Below, one piece after another: positions 32,860 to 42,985 of a stretch of DNA of 64,000 nt; within the stretch, counting starts at the first letter, position 1; the number at the start of each line of letters is the position of its first letter. Made by a program: the position numbers and the translations under genes. The notes beneath the pieces were generated by a model. That model saw only the letters and a list, made by a program, of their open reading frames with translations. It did not search any database and was not told the origin of the DNA. Source of the stretch: Acanthosepion lycidas (Eukaryota; Mollusca; Cephalopoda; Sepiida; Sepiidae); assembly GCA_963932145.1 (NCBI GenBank), contig OZ010580.1:37678261-37742260 (forward strand). Reading direction: 5' to 3'.

Positions 32860-33115
32860 TTTTAATGCAGATGTTGAAGTTTAAGCTGATTCTGTTTTCC
32901 ACATTCTTGGCATCCTTCTGTAGAACCATATTTCTGTTGCCTCAAGTCTTTTTCTTCATCTTTAAGATTTCCAGCATTCACTACCAAATAGGAGGACTGT
33001 TCGCTCCTTTTATGCCTACTTGAATTTCATGGAGATTACATTCACTATTAGGGGACTTGGTTGTAAGATTCTTACTATCAACTCTCCTGAAGAATGAATA
33101 CAATTTCTGTTTTAT
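32860..33115 (-). mobile_element. RTE-like LINE fragment
   Basis: Minus-strand sequence matches 22620-22870: TAGTGAATGTAATCTCCATG, AATTCAAGTAGGCATAAAAG, ACAGTCCTCCTATTTGGTAG, then GACTTGAGGCAACAGAAATA and TGGTTCTACAGAAGGATG. The protein blocks LYGSE-W and RLEATE-x-F-YRR are recognisable. Confidence 0.75.
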
Positions 33116-33261
33116 TTGTTTATTTTTTTCATTTTTTTTTTATAAAAGCATATGTGAACTTACTTTAATTCTTATTCTGTATAAGTCTTATATAGAATCT
33201 TATAAGTCGTATATAATCTTATAATTCTCTTAATTTAAGAGACTTTTGATTATATAAGATT

Positions 33262-33548
33262 TTGATAAGATTGATTGATTGATTTGTTTTCTAGAGCTTA
33301 TTTACCCTTTGCAAGTTATTTAAAACCAGAAAATATTTTTAAATTACAAGAAATTTTTGAGATAATAATGATACTAAATTACTAATTAACCTATAGGTGG
33401 TGGGAGAAGAGGTGGATTCATACATTTCCTATAGGTATTTGCATGAAAGTGAATATAATAGACGTGACTGCAAATCAAACTCATTTCTCTGATTTCACAG
33501 TCTGTGCTGTTTTCCTTTATACTACCCATATATTTAGGCTTATAGCAC
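33262..33548 (-). mobile_element. tRNA-part SINE (5S/tRNA family), 5'-truncated
   Basis: Minus strand: tail word ATCAATCAATC near 33275, body (TTTAAATAACTTGCAAAGGG), centre (GAATCCACCTCTTCTCCCAC), and at 33535 the 5S/tRNA junction word GCTATAAGCCTAAATATATG. The rest of the 5S head is missing. Confidence 0.75.
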
Positions 33549-33559
33549 ACTTGATATCA

Positions 33560-33715
33560 AAAGGTTAAGAAGGAAACCTTCTTGTAATACTCTAAAGAGC
33601 AATAACAGTGAACTTGAGAACACTATTTTCCTGAAAATTTGTCTCGATTTCTACTGTCAGTGTCACTGGCTGCTCAATCAATGAATACTGAATGTTTCCT
33701 TATAAGGATATGACT
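33560..33715 (-). repeat. Dispersed repeat family D, copy
   Basis: Minus-strand words CCTTATAAGGAAACATTCAG, GAGCAGCCAGTGACACTGAC, TTTTCAGGAAAATAG, GTTACTGTTATTGC-like and GGTTTCCTTCTTAACC match 61655-61945. Confidence 0.7.
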
Positions 33716-33719
33716 AGTA

Positions 33720-34160
33720 ACATATTTAACAAAAAAACATCCACCACTTTTTTTCATGTAAGGAATATGCCAAAAACCACCAGATTTCTTAACTGCTATG
33801 ATACCTGCAACAATATAATTTTCATGTGAATGTTTCTATAAGTGGGTTATATCTGTGTTTCTTTTTTCTTAAAGACACCTTGTGTATGGTTCCTGGCCTG
33901 GCAGATTTAACGAGCTTAGATTTTTCAGCTTTGTTGATAATTCATCCAGCAATAGAACCAAGTAACTTATCTGTCACTGCTAGTGCACTATGGACACAGC
34001 CATCACAATATGTCTTTATGTCCAGCCACCAGGGGGCACTGCTTTCACTCTCCTTCTCAATATAACATTGTGTAGGTGATGTTGAGCCATTCATCACAAG
34101 ACAGTGCAGCTACAAATTTTCTTTTCACTGTTGTTTTAAAACGGTGCATGATAAAGGAAA

Positions 34161-34199
<39 letters not shown>

Positions 34200-34590
34200 C
34201 ATATGAATATGGATTGAGTAAAGAGAGGGTTGATTGTTAAGAGATGTGTTGGGTTGGAGTTGCTAGGATTGTCCACTGTTAATGTTGCACTTATATTGAA
34301 TCTTGTTCAGAAATTATGGAATCAATGATACTGTTGGCCTCAATCCAAAATATCAGATTATTTCTAGTGATTCTTTCATATGCTTAGCTCATCTTAGACA
34401 TTAAGATTCAAAATACAGCTCTTTTGGTGACAAATTTCTTCATTTTGAATATGACTTTTGCTGAGGCATTGTTTCAAAAAACAAGAAAAAGGAAGAATTT
34501 AAAATTATCTTGGTAATTTTTTATGCTGTTTCTCATGTAATCTTTGTTTATTTTTCATTTATTTTAACTGAAAAAAAATGTTTTTAATAC
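33720..34590. other. Non-coding stretch with one microsatellite
   Basis: (AC)n(AT)n at 34162-34198. The frame at 33826-34065 has no recognisable motif. Nothing else seen. Confidence 0.4.
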
Positions 34591-34594
34591 TACT

Positions 34595-34800
34595 GTTCAC
34601 TTAATACAAAGTCTAAGAGCCACTCAAGGTAGATGGTTACTGACTGATGTTGTACAGGCATACAAGGAAGGAGTAAGTGTTGCATATTATAGGATATACA
34701 GGATAAATAATGGTTGACCCTATATATAGTGATTGGGGAAGCATTCTGTTGGTCATCTGTTCCACAACATATCATTTCTTGGGGAGAAGCTATCTTAGTG
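34595..34800 (-). mobile_element. LINE family B, 3' end
   Basis: Minus-strand frame reads YLEWLLDFVLSEQ and, upstream, VNHYLSCIS and CMPVQHQSVTIYLEWLLDFV. This matches the 3' coding end at 51.1-51.3 kb (VNLYLQWHLNLVLGEQ). Nucleotide words such as CCCCAAGAAATGATATG keep the order. Confidence 0.65.
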
Positions 34801-34907
34801 TAACTAACCCCATCATAAGAAAAAATAACAAACTTCTTATTGTTTTTGATCTTCTGCAAGATGCTGCTGATTTATTTAGGATCTCAGCAGAAATTAATTT
34901 CAATTTT

Positions 34908-35122
34908 CAGCCCATGCAAGGCAATAAAGCCACCCAGACACAATGGGCTACTGGGTGTTGAAGTTAGAAACAGTAACATTACTAATGAGCAGGAACAAAA
35001 CAAGTAATTAGCAGGACAGTAGATAGCAATTGATATAGCATGTAAATTTTTGAAGATTAAATTTGGCTGGAAAGCATGGAGTCAGAAGAAAGTTCCATAA
35101 GTGTGAGAAAAGAAACTGTTAG
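34908..35122 (-). mobile_element. CR1/Jockey-like LINE 3' end, left part of a split copy
   Basis: Matches the minus-strand 3' end at 10.6-10.85 and 63.47-63.68 kb (CATGCAAGGCAATAAAGCCA, AAATTTTTGAAGATTAAATT, GGAAAGCATGGAG, GTGTGAGAAAAGAAACTGTT). It is interrupted at 35122 by element H4 and resumes at 35661. Confidence 0.75.
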
Positions 35123-35204
35123 TATCTCTCTATATTTCTGAGATGAGGTATTATGTACACTATTTACAATATTCAGACTATTGTCCTCATCTTTGTTGCT
35201 ATAT

Positions 35205-35252
35205 TTATCACAACATTTCGGCTGTTGTACGCTCTGGCCTTCTTCAGATGGT
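35205..35252 (-). ncRNA. Hammerhead-like motif in H4 left arm
   Basis: Minus strand: CCAT, CTGAAGA, A, GGCC, a 12-base loop, AGCC, GAAATGTT, GTGATA. The GAAA box is kept. Stem II has 3 of 4 pairs. Confidence 0.5.
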
Positions 35253-35569
35253 TGGAATGTCGAACCCTTTATTTCGCTCACTGGGGCAGACTGTTCTAGT
35301 TCCACGTGCAATGTCTAATGGATGTCAGTTATCCATTATCTCCTTTTAATTCCCCTCTCCAAGTGCTCCACCACCTTAACCAGGTATTGAACTTACACTC
35401 TTTGGGTCCTGTCATTGGATCTAACTAATGCCTTTATCCACTGTGTCATGTGTCCTTGAGAGAGGAATTAATAGGAGATATCTAATAACTGACATCCATT
35501 AGATATGGCACGTGGAACTAGAACAGTCTACCCCAGTGAGCGAATATAAAAGGTTCAGTTTGACATTCC

Positions 35570-35622
35570 AACCACCTGAAGAAGGCCGAGCATACAACAG
35601 CCAAAATGTTGTAATAAATATG
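35570..35622 (+). ncRNA. Hammerhead-like motif in H4 right arm, decayed
   Basis: ACCACCTGAAGAAGGCC, loop, CAGCCAAAATGTT. The GAAA box has decayed to CAAAA. Confidence 0.45.
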
Positions 35623-35660
35623 GCAACAAAGATGAGGATGATAGTCTGAATAATGTAAAT

Positions 35661-35730
35661 AAAGAAACTGTTAGCATATTATTTATGGTTACAGCTAACC
35701 GGCTCAACTGTAAATTCAATTTTATGAAAA
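35661..35730 (-). mobile_element. CR1/Jockey-like LINE, right part of the split copy
   Basis: Continues the LINE after H4: AGAAACTGTTAG, then TTATGGTTACAGCTAACCGG and CTCAACTGTAAA, the sequence expected beyond the insertion point. Confidence 0.65.
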
Positions 35731-36180
35731 TTCTTTTTATAAGATTTAATGAAGTATTTTAAGTATTAAGATACAGTAAGAACAAGGCTTAATTTAAAAG
35801 TAAGTTTGTATTTCATTGATCCCTCTAAAAAAAGTAAATTGCAAAACTTATGCATTTATGCTATAATCACTTAATATCATCGGAAAGTATTTTTTTCAGA
35901 TGTTGTACTTACGGAATTTTATTTTTTATCCTACTACTTTTTTTTAGTTCAAATGGTGAATGTTAATCATATATGGTACTTAATGTATATTTAAATACAC
36001 AAGTAACTTTGGAGACATAATTAAATTAGTCATTTTAGATTAAATTACACTAGGATCACACCATATGCAGATTGCCAATTCCAAGAGTTATCCCCATTTG
36101 TAAAGGATTGCAAACTATCTATAAAGGATTACTAATGGCAAACTTTGTCACCATCTGCAGATTGGTAAGGACATGCTTAT
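35731..36180. other. AT-rich non-coding stretch
   Basis: No feature recognised. Confidence 0.4.
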
Positions 36181-36184
36181 TTAC

Positions 36185-36400
36185 TGTTGAAAAATTTGAA
36201 ATTCACAGGACAAATTGAAGGCAAGATGGACAGAGAAAAACAACACATAACCTATCTAGTGAGCTTGTGTAAATTGATAGCAGAAAAGGGATTCAGATAG
36301 ACAACAGAAAAACAAAACTTATTAAGAGCTATCAAGGTTAGGATTTTCTTGATTGTCCACATCCTAAGGTGACATGGTACATAGAAGAAGTTGTTGTTCT
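36185..36400 (+). mobile_element. RTE-like LINE, 3' end
   Basis: KNLKFTGQIEGKMDREKQHI, TYLVSLCKLIAEKG and LLRAIKVRIFLIVHILR-like translation, ending GTGACATGGTACATAGAAGA, the family 3' terminus with GAA tail. Confidence 0.75.
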
Positions 36401-36447
36401 AATGAACAAAATGCTTGTGTTCAAACCATTTAAGAAATTAAAGCTAC

Positions 36448-36800
36448 ATTTCTTTCTTTTTATGTGCCATGTCCTTTCAGGACGTAGGCAATCATGGCTC
36501 TCCACTTCCCCCATCTCTTGTGGCTCTCAATAAGTTTTGTGCCTCTGCCAACTCCCCCAAACCACGTTCTGCCATCCACTTGCTTAAGTCCGCCAGGTAT
36601 GTCATGTATTGCTCTCCCTTGTTTCTTTTGCCCTCTATTCGACCTATGAGTATCAGATTTTCCAGACCATCCTTTCTCATCATGTGTTCCAGAAATTTCA
36701 TCTGCATCTTCCTTATGTTAGGTATAAGCTTCCTTCTTGTTTGCATCCTTTCCAAGACCTCATTGTTGCTCACACGCTCACTCCATGATATCAAGATGTG
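36448..36800 (-). mobile_element. RTE-like LINE 3' end with open frame
   Basis: A 114-codon minus-strand frame reads SWSERVSNNEVLERMQTRRK, IRKMQMKFLEHMMRKDGLEN, LILIGRIEGKRNKGEQYMTY and LADLSKWMAERGLGELAEAQ. This is the best preserved C-terminus of this LINE in the window. Minus-strand 3' end GACATGGCACATAAAAAG lies near 36450. It faces the plus-strand copy at 36185 tail to tail. Confidence 0.85.
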
Positions 36801-36804
36801 TTTC

Positions 36805-37380
36805 AAAGGAATAAAAGCTAAAAAGAAAGAAAACATACATAAATTTTTAATAATGCTTAAAAATATTTTGATAATCCTAGTATCTATTTAATTTTTTTCA
36901 AAATGGTGTGCAAAGTTTTCTTTCAGGATTGTCATCAGCTACCTCATCACATTTGTCTTAATCCAGTTCATGAAATTTCAATAGTAATTTTTGCTTTGGG
37001 AAAAGTAACAGGTTACTTGGTACCAAAAGGCTGGGGTGGAATGACAAACCTGGGTGATGCAAGAAACCTTGCATGAGACATGAAGTATTTACTCATTAAA
37101 TCATTCGAGAAGAAAGGAAAGATAGAAGCTGCATGAGTGTGTTCACTCATACACAGTAAGGTCTCATCTGATTAATTTGTCAGCCAAGTTACATTAAGCC
37201 TGCACAACCAGTTCTTGAGATCTTCAAAATGGTTGTACATGTTCCAAATAAACCTTCTGTTCCATTCTCTAGCCTTCTTCAAGCAAATTTGAAAAAAATG
37301 GAGTTAAAACATGAGAAATGAGATATTAAAAAATTGTTCAGTAATTATTAAAAGACTAACTCCTCTGACTATTTGAGCCT
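36805..37380. other. Non-coding stretch, no feature recognised
   Basis: No motif or repeat recognised. Confidence 0.4.
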
Positions 37381-37384
37381 AGTA

Positions 37385-37545
37385 TCTGCAACAATTAATG
37401 AGGAAAGAGGGCTTAAAGAATTTGACTCTTACAGGACATTGAAGACAAGTTTTTGTTAATGGATGGTAGAGCAGGGACTGAGAGAAAGGGATAAATATTG
37501 ATTAGACTTAAAAAGAAGTTATGGAGAAGCATGGGCCATGGCAAA
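37385..37545 (+). mobile_element. RTE-like LINE, 3' fragment
   Basis: ATGAGGAAAGAGGGCTTAAA, AATTTGACTCTTACAGGACA, TGGATGGTAGAGCAGGGACT and GGAGAAGCATGGGCCATGGC follow the nucleotide order of the LINE C-terminus (MRKEGLENLTLTG...WMAEQGL...WRAW). Confidence 0.65.
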
Positions 37546-37629
37546 AAAGATTGTTCTTTAATAATGTCATCATTCTACAGACAAATAAGAACAAGAAACT
37601 AAACATCTCAGATGTAAAATTATTGTTTA

Positions 37630-39050
37630 TTCACCTGATGACTAATTAATAGTGGTATAAAGTTGTATGGCTTTGGAGGTTTTCTTCAAATATAGATCTC
37701 CTTCTTACAACGATGTGAGAGACACTTTGGTGGTGTGCTTATATATCTTCCTGTTATCTGGTTATCTCACAAGTACACTTAGTAAGTGCAGCTGGGTTGA
37801 TCACCTCTTTACATACCAAAGGGTAGCCACTAACATCGTGTCAATCACAAATCTGCATATGAAGATGTGGAGGTCACTGATACACCTGTCATTTCCTTGA
37901 TGCTTTTGTATGTCACTGAATGCAAAATGTATTTTAGTATCTCTTAGGGTGACCCCATTACATGTTGGGGTCACCACAGATCAATTTCTCTTAGAAGAAA
38001 GGTTCTTTATTGACATTAAATTTGATTTAAACCATCCGGTATTTCTTGGTGTGAATCATATACTAAAATTTACATTTTCAATATTCCTTATACAAAAGTC
38101 TTATTCCAAAATAATGATAATAATAATACTTACATAATAATAATATTTACAGAATATTTTTTTCATTGCTCCTGTCAAGGTTGAAATTGATGGAATAGCT
38201 TTGTTGTTACTTCATAGGCAGGTAAGTTTATAAAAAGAGAATAGTTTACTTACCCACTTCCCCATCATCTTCTCATTACCTCTCATGGCATACCTGTACT
38301 GAAACATTCTATCAAGATAGCTGACAATAAAACAGACTAAAGGGAGAACTGGATTCATGCCTTACCAAGATGTATTAGCATAAAGTAAACATTAGCAGCC
38401 ATAACCCAAATCAATTTTTTTTTTATAAGTTCATTTATGTGCTTATTACTGTTACAATGCCTCTCACCCCCAGCTATTTACTATCAACAGATTATCATAT
38501 AAGAGAAACAGTATCATAAAATAAAAAATATAATGGAATATCTATGTGGACAGCCATGTTGAATAGAAGGATGAAATCTAATGCAATTCAATATGGTATA
38601 TATATTTGTTGCAATGAATGAGGGGAACGAAAAAGTGGCCATCTTGACTGCATATCATCCACAAAACCAGAGAAAGAAAAGACATACATGCAACTGCTCT
38701 ATTCTTGTTCAGACTTCACTTATTATCATTATTGTTAATATTTTCAATGATTAATGTGATTGTCATCCATGGATCAGTTTGTGGCAATTCACTTTGTTGT
38801 TGATCTGCTACTAAGCTTGTCAGCCAATAGCTTATAACATCATCCATTCAAACCCCAAGACACAGATGCAGTGTATATCTTCCTAGCCTTAAATCATTTT
38901 CGAAGAAGAATAGAAAAAGAAGAGGTTATTTGTTTATTGCAATATCAGTGGGAGAGATTTGTGGCTCATCTTGTGAAGATGTTGCGTATTCAAAAACAAG
39001 ATGGATTTTGAAGAGTTGCCTTTCAAACTTCAATAAGGGTAATGGCAATA
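37630..39050. other. Unassigned non-coding stretch with a perfect GC-rich palindrome
   Basis: No transposon or coding motif recognised. GGTGACCCC (37948-37956) and GGGGTCACC (37967-37975) form a perfect 9-bp inverted repeat with a 10-base spacer. The frames at 37667-37900 and 37910-38137 have no recognisable domain. Confidence 0.4.
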
Positions 39051-39054
39051 CTAA

Positions 39055-39250
39055 CTGTTTTCCTACAAGGAAACATTTGGTATTCATTGACTGATCAGTG
39101 AGTACTGTTTACGGTTGAAGTTTATAAAAAATTTCTATTAAAACAATTTTTCAGGAAAATAGTTCTTTCAAGTCCAGTACTTTTTATCACTCTATCTAGC
39201 ATTGAGGTCAGTTTCCTTCCTAACCTTTTAAGTTATGTGGAATTTCAACA
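39055..39250 (+). repeat. Dispersed repeat family D, copy
   Basis: CAAGGAAACATTTGGTATTC, ATTGACTGATCAGTGAGTAC, TTTCTATTAAAACAATTTTT, CAGGAAAATAG and CCTTCCTAACCTTTTAAG match 9222 and 61655 in order. Confidence 0.75.
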
Positions 39251-39339
39251 GCTCATGTCATTATTTCTCCTTTGAGCAAAATGTACTACCCATTTTAATT
39301 GTTGCTGCTATTAGTAGTGCTCAACTGATGTGGTTTCTG

Positions 39340-39343
<4 letters not shown>

Positions 39344-39370
<27 letters not shown>

Positions 39371-39371
39371 C
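39344..39371. repeat. (TA)n microsatellite
   Basis: About 28 bp of TA, immediately before the next repeat. Confidence 0.95.
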
Positions 39372-40094
39372 TAGCAGCATGGCCTGGCGTTGCCCGTGCT
39401 TGATTAAAAAATCGTATGACTCATACAGCAATCGCTATCACTTGACTTAAAATATTTTTGCCCTTCCTTGCCTTTAAAGGAGTGCTCTTTGCCATGCTGA
39501 TGTTGCTATATGCCTTACTTCTTGCCTATCTCACACTGCGAATTTTTTCTAAGCTCTATACTAAACATTAAATCTGTTATGAAAAAAGAACTAAACAAAA
39601 TGAACACAAAACGATCAGCTTTAAAAAAGGACTCATAACTGGAAATACCGAATGAAAAAAGAATGTTAACAACAAATACTTTTTCACACCCAACCCAGTT
39701 CTGCGGAATCAGAATCAACGTTGAGTTTAAGCAAGCAAATGAGCCAATTGGAGTAAAGTGCCATGCAGATTTAAATTTTTCGCACTTGTGACAAATGCAG
39801 CTATCAATTTTTTTGCATGCTAGTTAACATACGTGTCAGTCAGCTGTTGGCTCTCATGCTGGCCAATAGAATCTTCCTGCCTATTTGTGGCAGCCATCTA
39901 TAGGCTCTCACTCTGGCCAGTACAAAATGGCCGCAAACTACATGAAAACTGTCGTAGAAGCATGAAAAAATCGATTATTTACACTATCAATGGGACTTGG
40001 GAAATGCAAAGTAGATCTTGGCCTTCTCGCTAACTTGGAGCATGTGCATGTAAATTTTGGTGCAAATCTGTCGAAAATTGCGGCCATGCATTCG

Positions 40095-40096
<2 letters not shown>
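39372..40096 (+). repeat. Interspersed element starting CTAGCAGCATGGCCTGGCGT and ending in (AC)n
   Basis: Bounded by (TA)n on the left and (AC)n on the right, with GC content above its flanks. The start (CTAGCAGCATGGCCTGGCGT, TGCCCG) resembles an interspersed repeat start I know from invertebrate genomes, but I cannot name the family. The end (GCGGCCATGCATTCGTT) joins the AC tract. No second copy in this window and no coding motif. Confidence 0.5.

Positions 40097-40141
<45 letters not shown>
40097..40141. repeat. (AC)n microsatellite
   Basis: About 44 bp of AC. Confidence 0.97.
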
Positions 40142-40142
<1 letters not shown>

Positions 40143-40185
40143 CCTGCTTTATATATATATAAGCAGCAATCATTCTTTCATGCAC

Positions 40186-40454
40186 ATTTCATTGAATATG
40201 ACAGACAAGGTGCTCTGATTTAGTTTTTTATGCAATTTCTCATGTGGTCTAATATTTTTTCCTTTTCGGATGATAAATTATATAAAATCTGTTCAATTGT
40301 TCTTTTTATCTGAGTGCTTTCGGTTATACATTTAGCCAATTAGACAGTTTTTATATAATTTTTTCATCCAAAAAGGGAAAAAATTATTAGATCACATGAG
40401 AAATTGTATGAAAAACTAAATCAAAGCACCTTGTCTGTCATATTCAGTGAAATG
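40186..40454. repeat. Large fold-back element
   Basis: Two inverted arms of about 105 bp (ATTTCATTGAATATGACAGA, CAAGGTGCTCTGATTTAG... and their complement ending ATTCAGTGAAAT), about 90% matched by eye, around a loop of about 60 bp. Non-coding and flanked by microsatellites. Confidence 0.9.
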
Positions 40455-40460
40455 TACTCA

Positions 40461-40464
40461 CACT

Positions 40465-40512
<48 letters not shown>
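40461..40512. repeat. (AC)n(AT)n microsatellite
   Basis: AC then AT tract directly beside the fold-back element. Confidence 0.95.
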
Positions 40513-40514
<2 letters not shown>

Positions 40515-40519
40515 CATTT

Positions 40520-41095
40520 CCCTGCAAACAAGGCAATAATGCCTCATGAAGATGCTAGAGGTTACTGTGAGTGAAAAGAGAATGAGAAGACTTTAGTCAA
40601 GAGAAAGGACAAGAAAAGAACAGGTATCAGGACGACAGAAGATGGTGATTGAGTGTTGCAGCTAAACTGTTGCTATGGTCCAATATCCTCGCACCACAGT
40701 TATGGTCCAAGGTTAGAACTAAGGAAGAACAACACGAACACAAGAGTAGAATAACAAAGATATATTACAACAGAAATATAGTACAAGAAGTTAAAGGTGT
40801 TAGTAATGACTGTCTGGTTTAGAGTGAACTAATATTGTCTTGACTCGTTACACCATTCATTCATCATACCTCTTGAGAGGCGCAGTATTTATAGTGTCAG
40901 GAAGAGTCCATTATCATTATAGGTAAGTTCCCATAACAACTGTTGAAGATTGGAGGTGACAAGGAAGCAAGAAATTGGAAGGCTACAGGTGAGAAGTGCG
41001 AGTAAAGAAAGGATTAGAATAGCACTAACAGTTGCATCCAGCTAGGTCAACAGTAAAATGGCAAAACATAGTTACCAATCTAGTAGTACACTTAA
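40520..41095 (-). mobile_element. CR1/Jockey-like LINE 3' end, split by a solo LTR
   Basis: Minus-strand LINE end: GAGAATGAGAAGACTTTAGT, GAAAAGAACAGGTATCAGGA and GACAGAAGATGGTGATTGA, then (after the LTR) GAAGATTGGAGGTGACAAGG, AGAAGTGCGAGTAAAGAAAG and CTAGTAGTACACTTAAATTC. The two halves join as in the uninterrupted copy at 10.6-10.9 kb. Confidence 0.8.
40671..40938. mobile_element. Solo LTR 1
   Basis: 268 bp starting TGCTATGG and ending CCATAACA (terminal inverted bases TG...CA), flanked by a perfect 5-bp duplication ACTGT (40666-40670 and 40939-40943). Homologous to solo LTR 2 (AACACAAGAGTAGAATAACA, AGATATATTACAACAG, TTGTCTTGACT, GAGGCGCAGTATTTATAG). A 5-bp duplication with TG/CA ends indicates integrase-mediated insertion of an LTR retrotransposon. 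No gag or pol is nearby, so it is a solo LTR. The internal GCGCAGTATTTATAG could contain the promoter. Confidence 0.88.
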
Positions 41096-41440
41096 ATTCA
41101 TGCAGGACAAAAGCTTGTTAGAACAATTACCATAAAAATATTTGTAGAAAAGAGAGAGAAAGAAGCCATGACACATGAAAAATGAATGATGTCTGAATTA
41201 TTCATACGTTGTGTATTTTTTCTTTCACTGATAAGCAGTAGTTTGAAATTTTAAAATGTTCTGCTGTAGACCAGAATTGACAAGAAAAGTAAATATATAT
41301 TTTTCTGGGTTGCTTTTTCTATCTCTGTTTGTATTTTCTCTTTTTTTCTATCTATGACTTACTTTACATCCTATAAAGCACATTTTATTTTAATTGGTAA
41401 TGACCACACGAACAAATATCCAGATTTCTTAAATTTCAAA

Positions 41441-41585
41441 ACTTCTTAAAAGTATAAAAATCGATCTTTGTGTTGCTTTTGTTACTGTCACAACATTTTG
41501 GCTGATTCAGTCAAAACTTCTATAAAATGTTGTGATAGTAACAAAATCAACACAAAAACTGATTATGAGGCTTTTAAGAACTCTT
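41441..41585. repeat. Fold-back element with hammerhead-family sequence in its loop
   Basis: Inverted arms CTTCTTAAAAG...TTTGTGTTGCTTTTGTTACT and their complement ending CTTTTAAGAACTC. The minus-strand loop region reads CAGCCAAAATGTTGTGACAG, closely resembling the H-family hammerhead-like segment. Confidence 0.7.
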
Positions 41586-41589
41586 AAAA

Positions 41590-42615
41590 TAATAATAATG
41601 TCTCAATCAATTTATCTGAAATTAGAGCACCATTATTATTCTGAAAGTTTTTCAAAATATTTACACAGTAGTCAGTATGGTAGACAATTGTTTGTTGGCA
41701 CCATTCTGGGATTTTTTAATGTCAAAATTTAAATGAATTCCTGTATATGCATGTTGTGTCAAGAACATGACATGATTTTTTCTGAAGATCTTAAATCATA
41801 AGAGGATAATTTAACTCAATGTACTTGGTACACAGAAGTGTTTTACGCTAATATTCTTTACTTTGAAAGGGAGCAACTGATATAGGAAATAGTTCAGACA
41901 ATGTATATATACTTAGCTATTCCTACTTGAAGAATAAAAGGAGATTTCTTTGGTGGGGCCAGGAAGTAGCCCCTGAGATGAATACCACTTGGGAGTCTGC
42001 AAACCCAGTTACATGATGCCTCTGCCACTTCCATGAAGATTGTTCTTGGAGGTATCATCTTGGGTCACTGACCTTTGCTTGTCTCTTAGACAGTATGATT
42101 GAGAGTCTTGAAAGATGACTACTCGAAATGCCAGTGGTGTGTGGGTGAGCCTTTTATGTATGCAATACAATGTGATATTTTGACTGTATTTGTACACTGT
42201 ATAAATTGAAGAACAATGGTTCACTTCAGAAATGCCAGTTATTGCATTGAATTTAAAGACTTCTGAAATTGCAGTTGCTTGATTGCTTCTGTTGAATGTT
42301 TGTTGGACTGTTTCAAGAACTTGGCAATAAATCAGAGATACTCAGGAGGAAAGTACATTAGTTGTCAAAGAAATAGCAACTCCCAGAAAAGGTCTTTAAA
42401 ATTTTGATCATAACTTTTACAAATAGGCTAGATTGTTTAGTCAGGGTTTTTTGTTAAAATATTACTAAATATATTTTACACTGAAAATTAAACCTATTGC
42501 CTATTTAATAATCTTTATAAAAAATCTATTTCATTAAAACCATTATTCTAAATAAATCTGTTTGCCGACAGCAAGTAAAAGTTATTGAGTCTCAATTCAA
42601 GCCGAACATCAACCT
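41590..42615. other. Non-coding stretch, no feature recognised
   Basis: 41940-42240 is relatively GC-rich, with no motif in its open frames. Confidence 0.4.
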
Positions 42616-42622
42616 TACTAAT

Positions 42623-42980
42623 TGTTATGGTCTTGTTCTGTGTTCCACGGTGATAATCCAAGGTAGAACCAATAAAGAAGAACGCGAACACAGGTATGGA
42701 ATAACACAGATATATTACAAACAGGAATATATACAGAGAAGTAGAAGTGTTAGTATGAACAATCAGGTTTAGTAGAGAGAACAATATAGTCTTGACTAGT
42801 ATCACTATTCCAATGTCTTGCAGTAATTGTCTGAACGCGACTCTGTTTCGGACTGCCTCTGACTTTGACTTGAACTACTGACTCCACTTGAACTACCAAC
42901 ACCCTGCCTACTTCTAAGGCGCAGTATCTATTAAGTATGGAATAGACAATTATTTTTATCATGGGTAAGATCCTATAAAA
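42623..42980. mobile_element. Solo LTR 2
   Basis: 358 bp starting TGTTATGG and ending CCTATAAAA (decayed CCATAACA), flanked by a perfect 5-bp duplication CTAAT (42618-42622 and 42981-42985). Longer than LTR 1 because of about 90 extra bp at 42830-42910 (CGACTCTGTTTCGGACTGCC region). Same orientation as LTR 1, 1.7 kb away. The different target duplications show two separate insertions rather than one element. Confidence 0.88.
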
Positions 42981-42985
42981 CTAAT

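Larger units (their letters stand above)
35123..35660. mobile_element. Complete hammerhead-like inverted-repeat retroposon (H4) with 14-bp target duplication
   Basis: Inserted in a LINE. AAAGAAACTGTTAG stands on both sides (35109-35122 and 35661-35674), a clean 14-bp duplication. The left arm (minus) and right arm (plus) share GACATCCATTAGA, CACGTGGAACTAGAACAGTC, CCCAGTGAGCGAA, GAAGAAGGCC and CAAAGATGAGGA with their complements. The centre (35380-35460) is a minus-strand tRNA-like sequence with A-box-like ACACAGTGGATAAAGGC and B-box-like AAGTTCAATACCTGG. A 14-bp, non-TA duplication implies target-primed reverse transcription rather than cut-and-paste. Confidence 0.8.

Noticed and set aside
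40671-42980. One LTR retrotransposon bounded by the two LTRs
   Set aside because: Each LTR has its own perfect but different 5-bp target duplication, and the 1.7 kb between them has no gag or pol similarity and starts with the remainder of a LINE.
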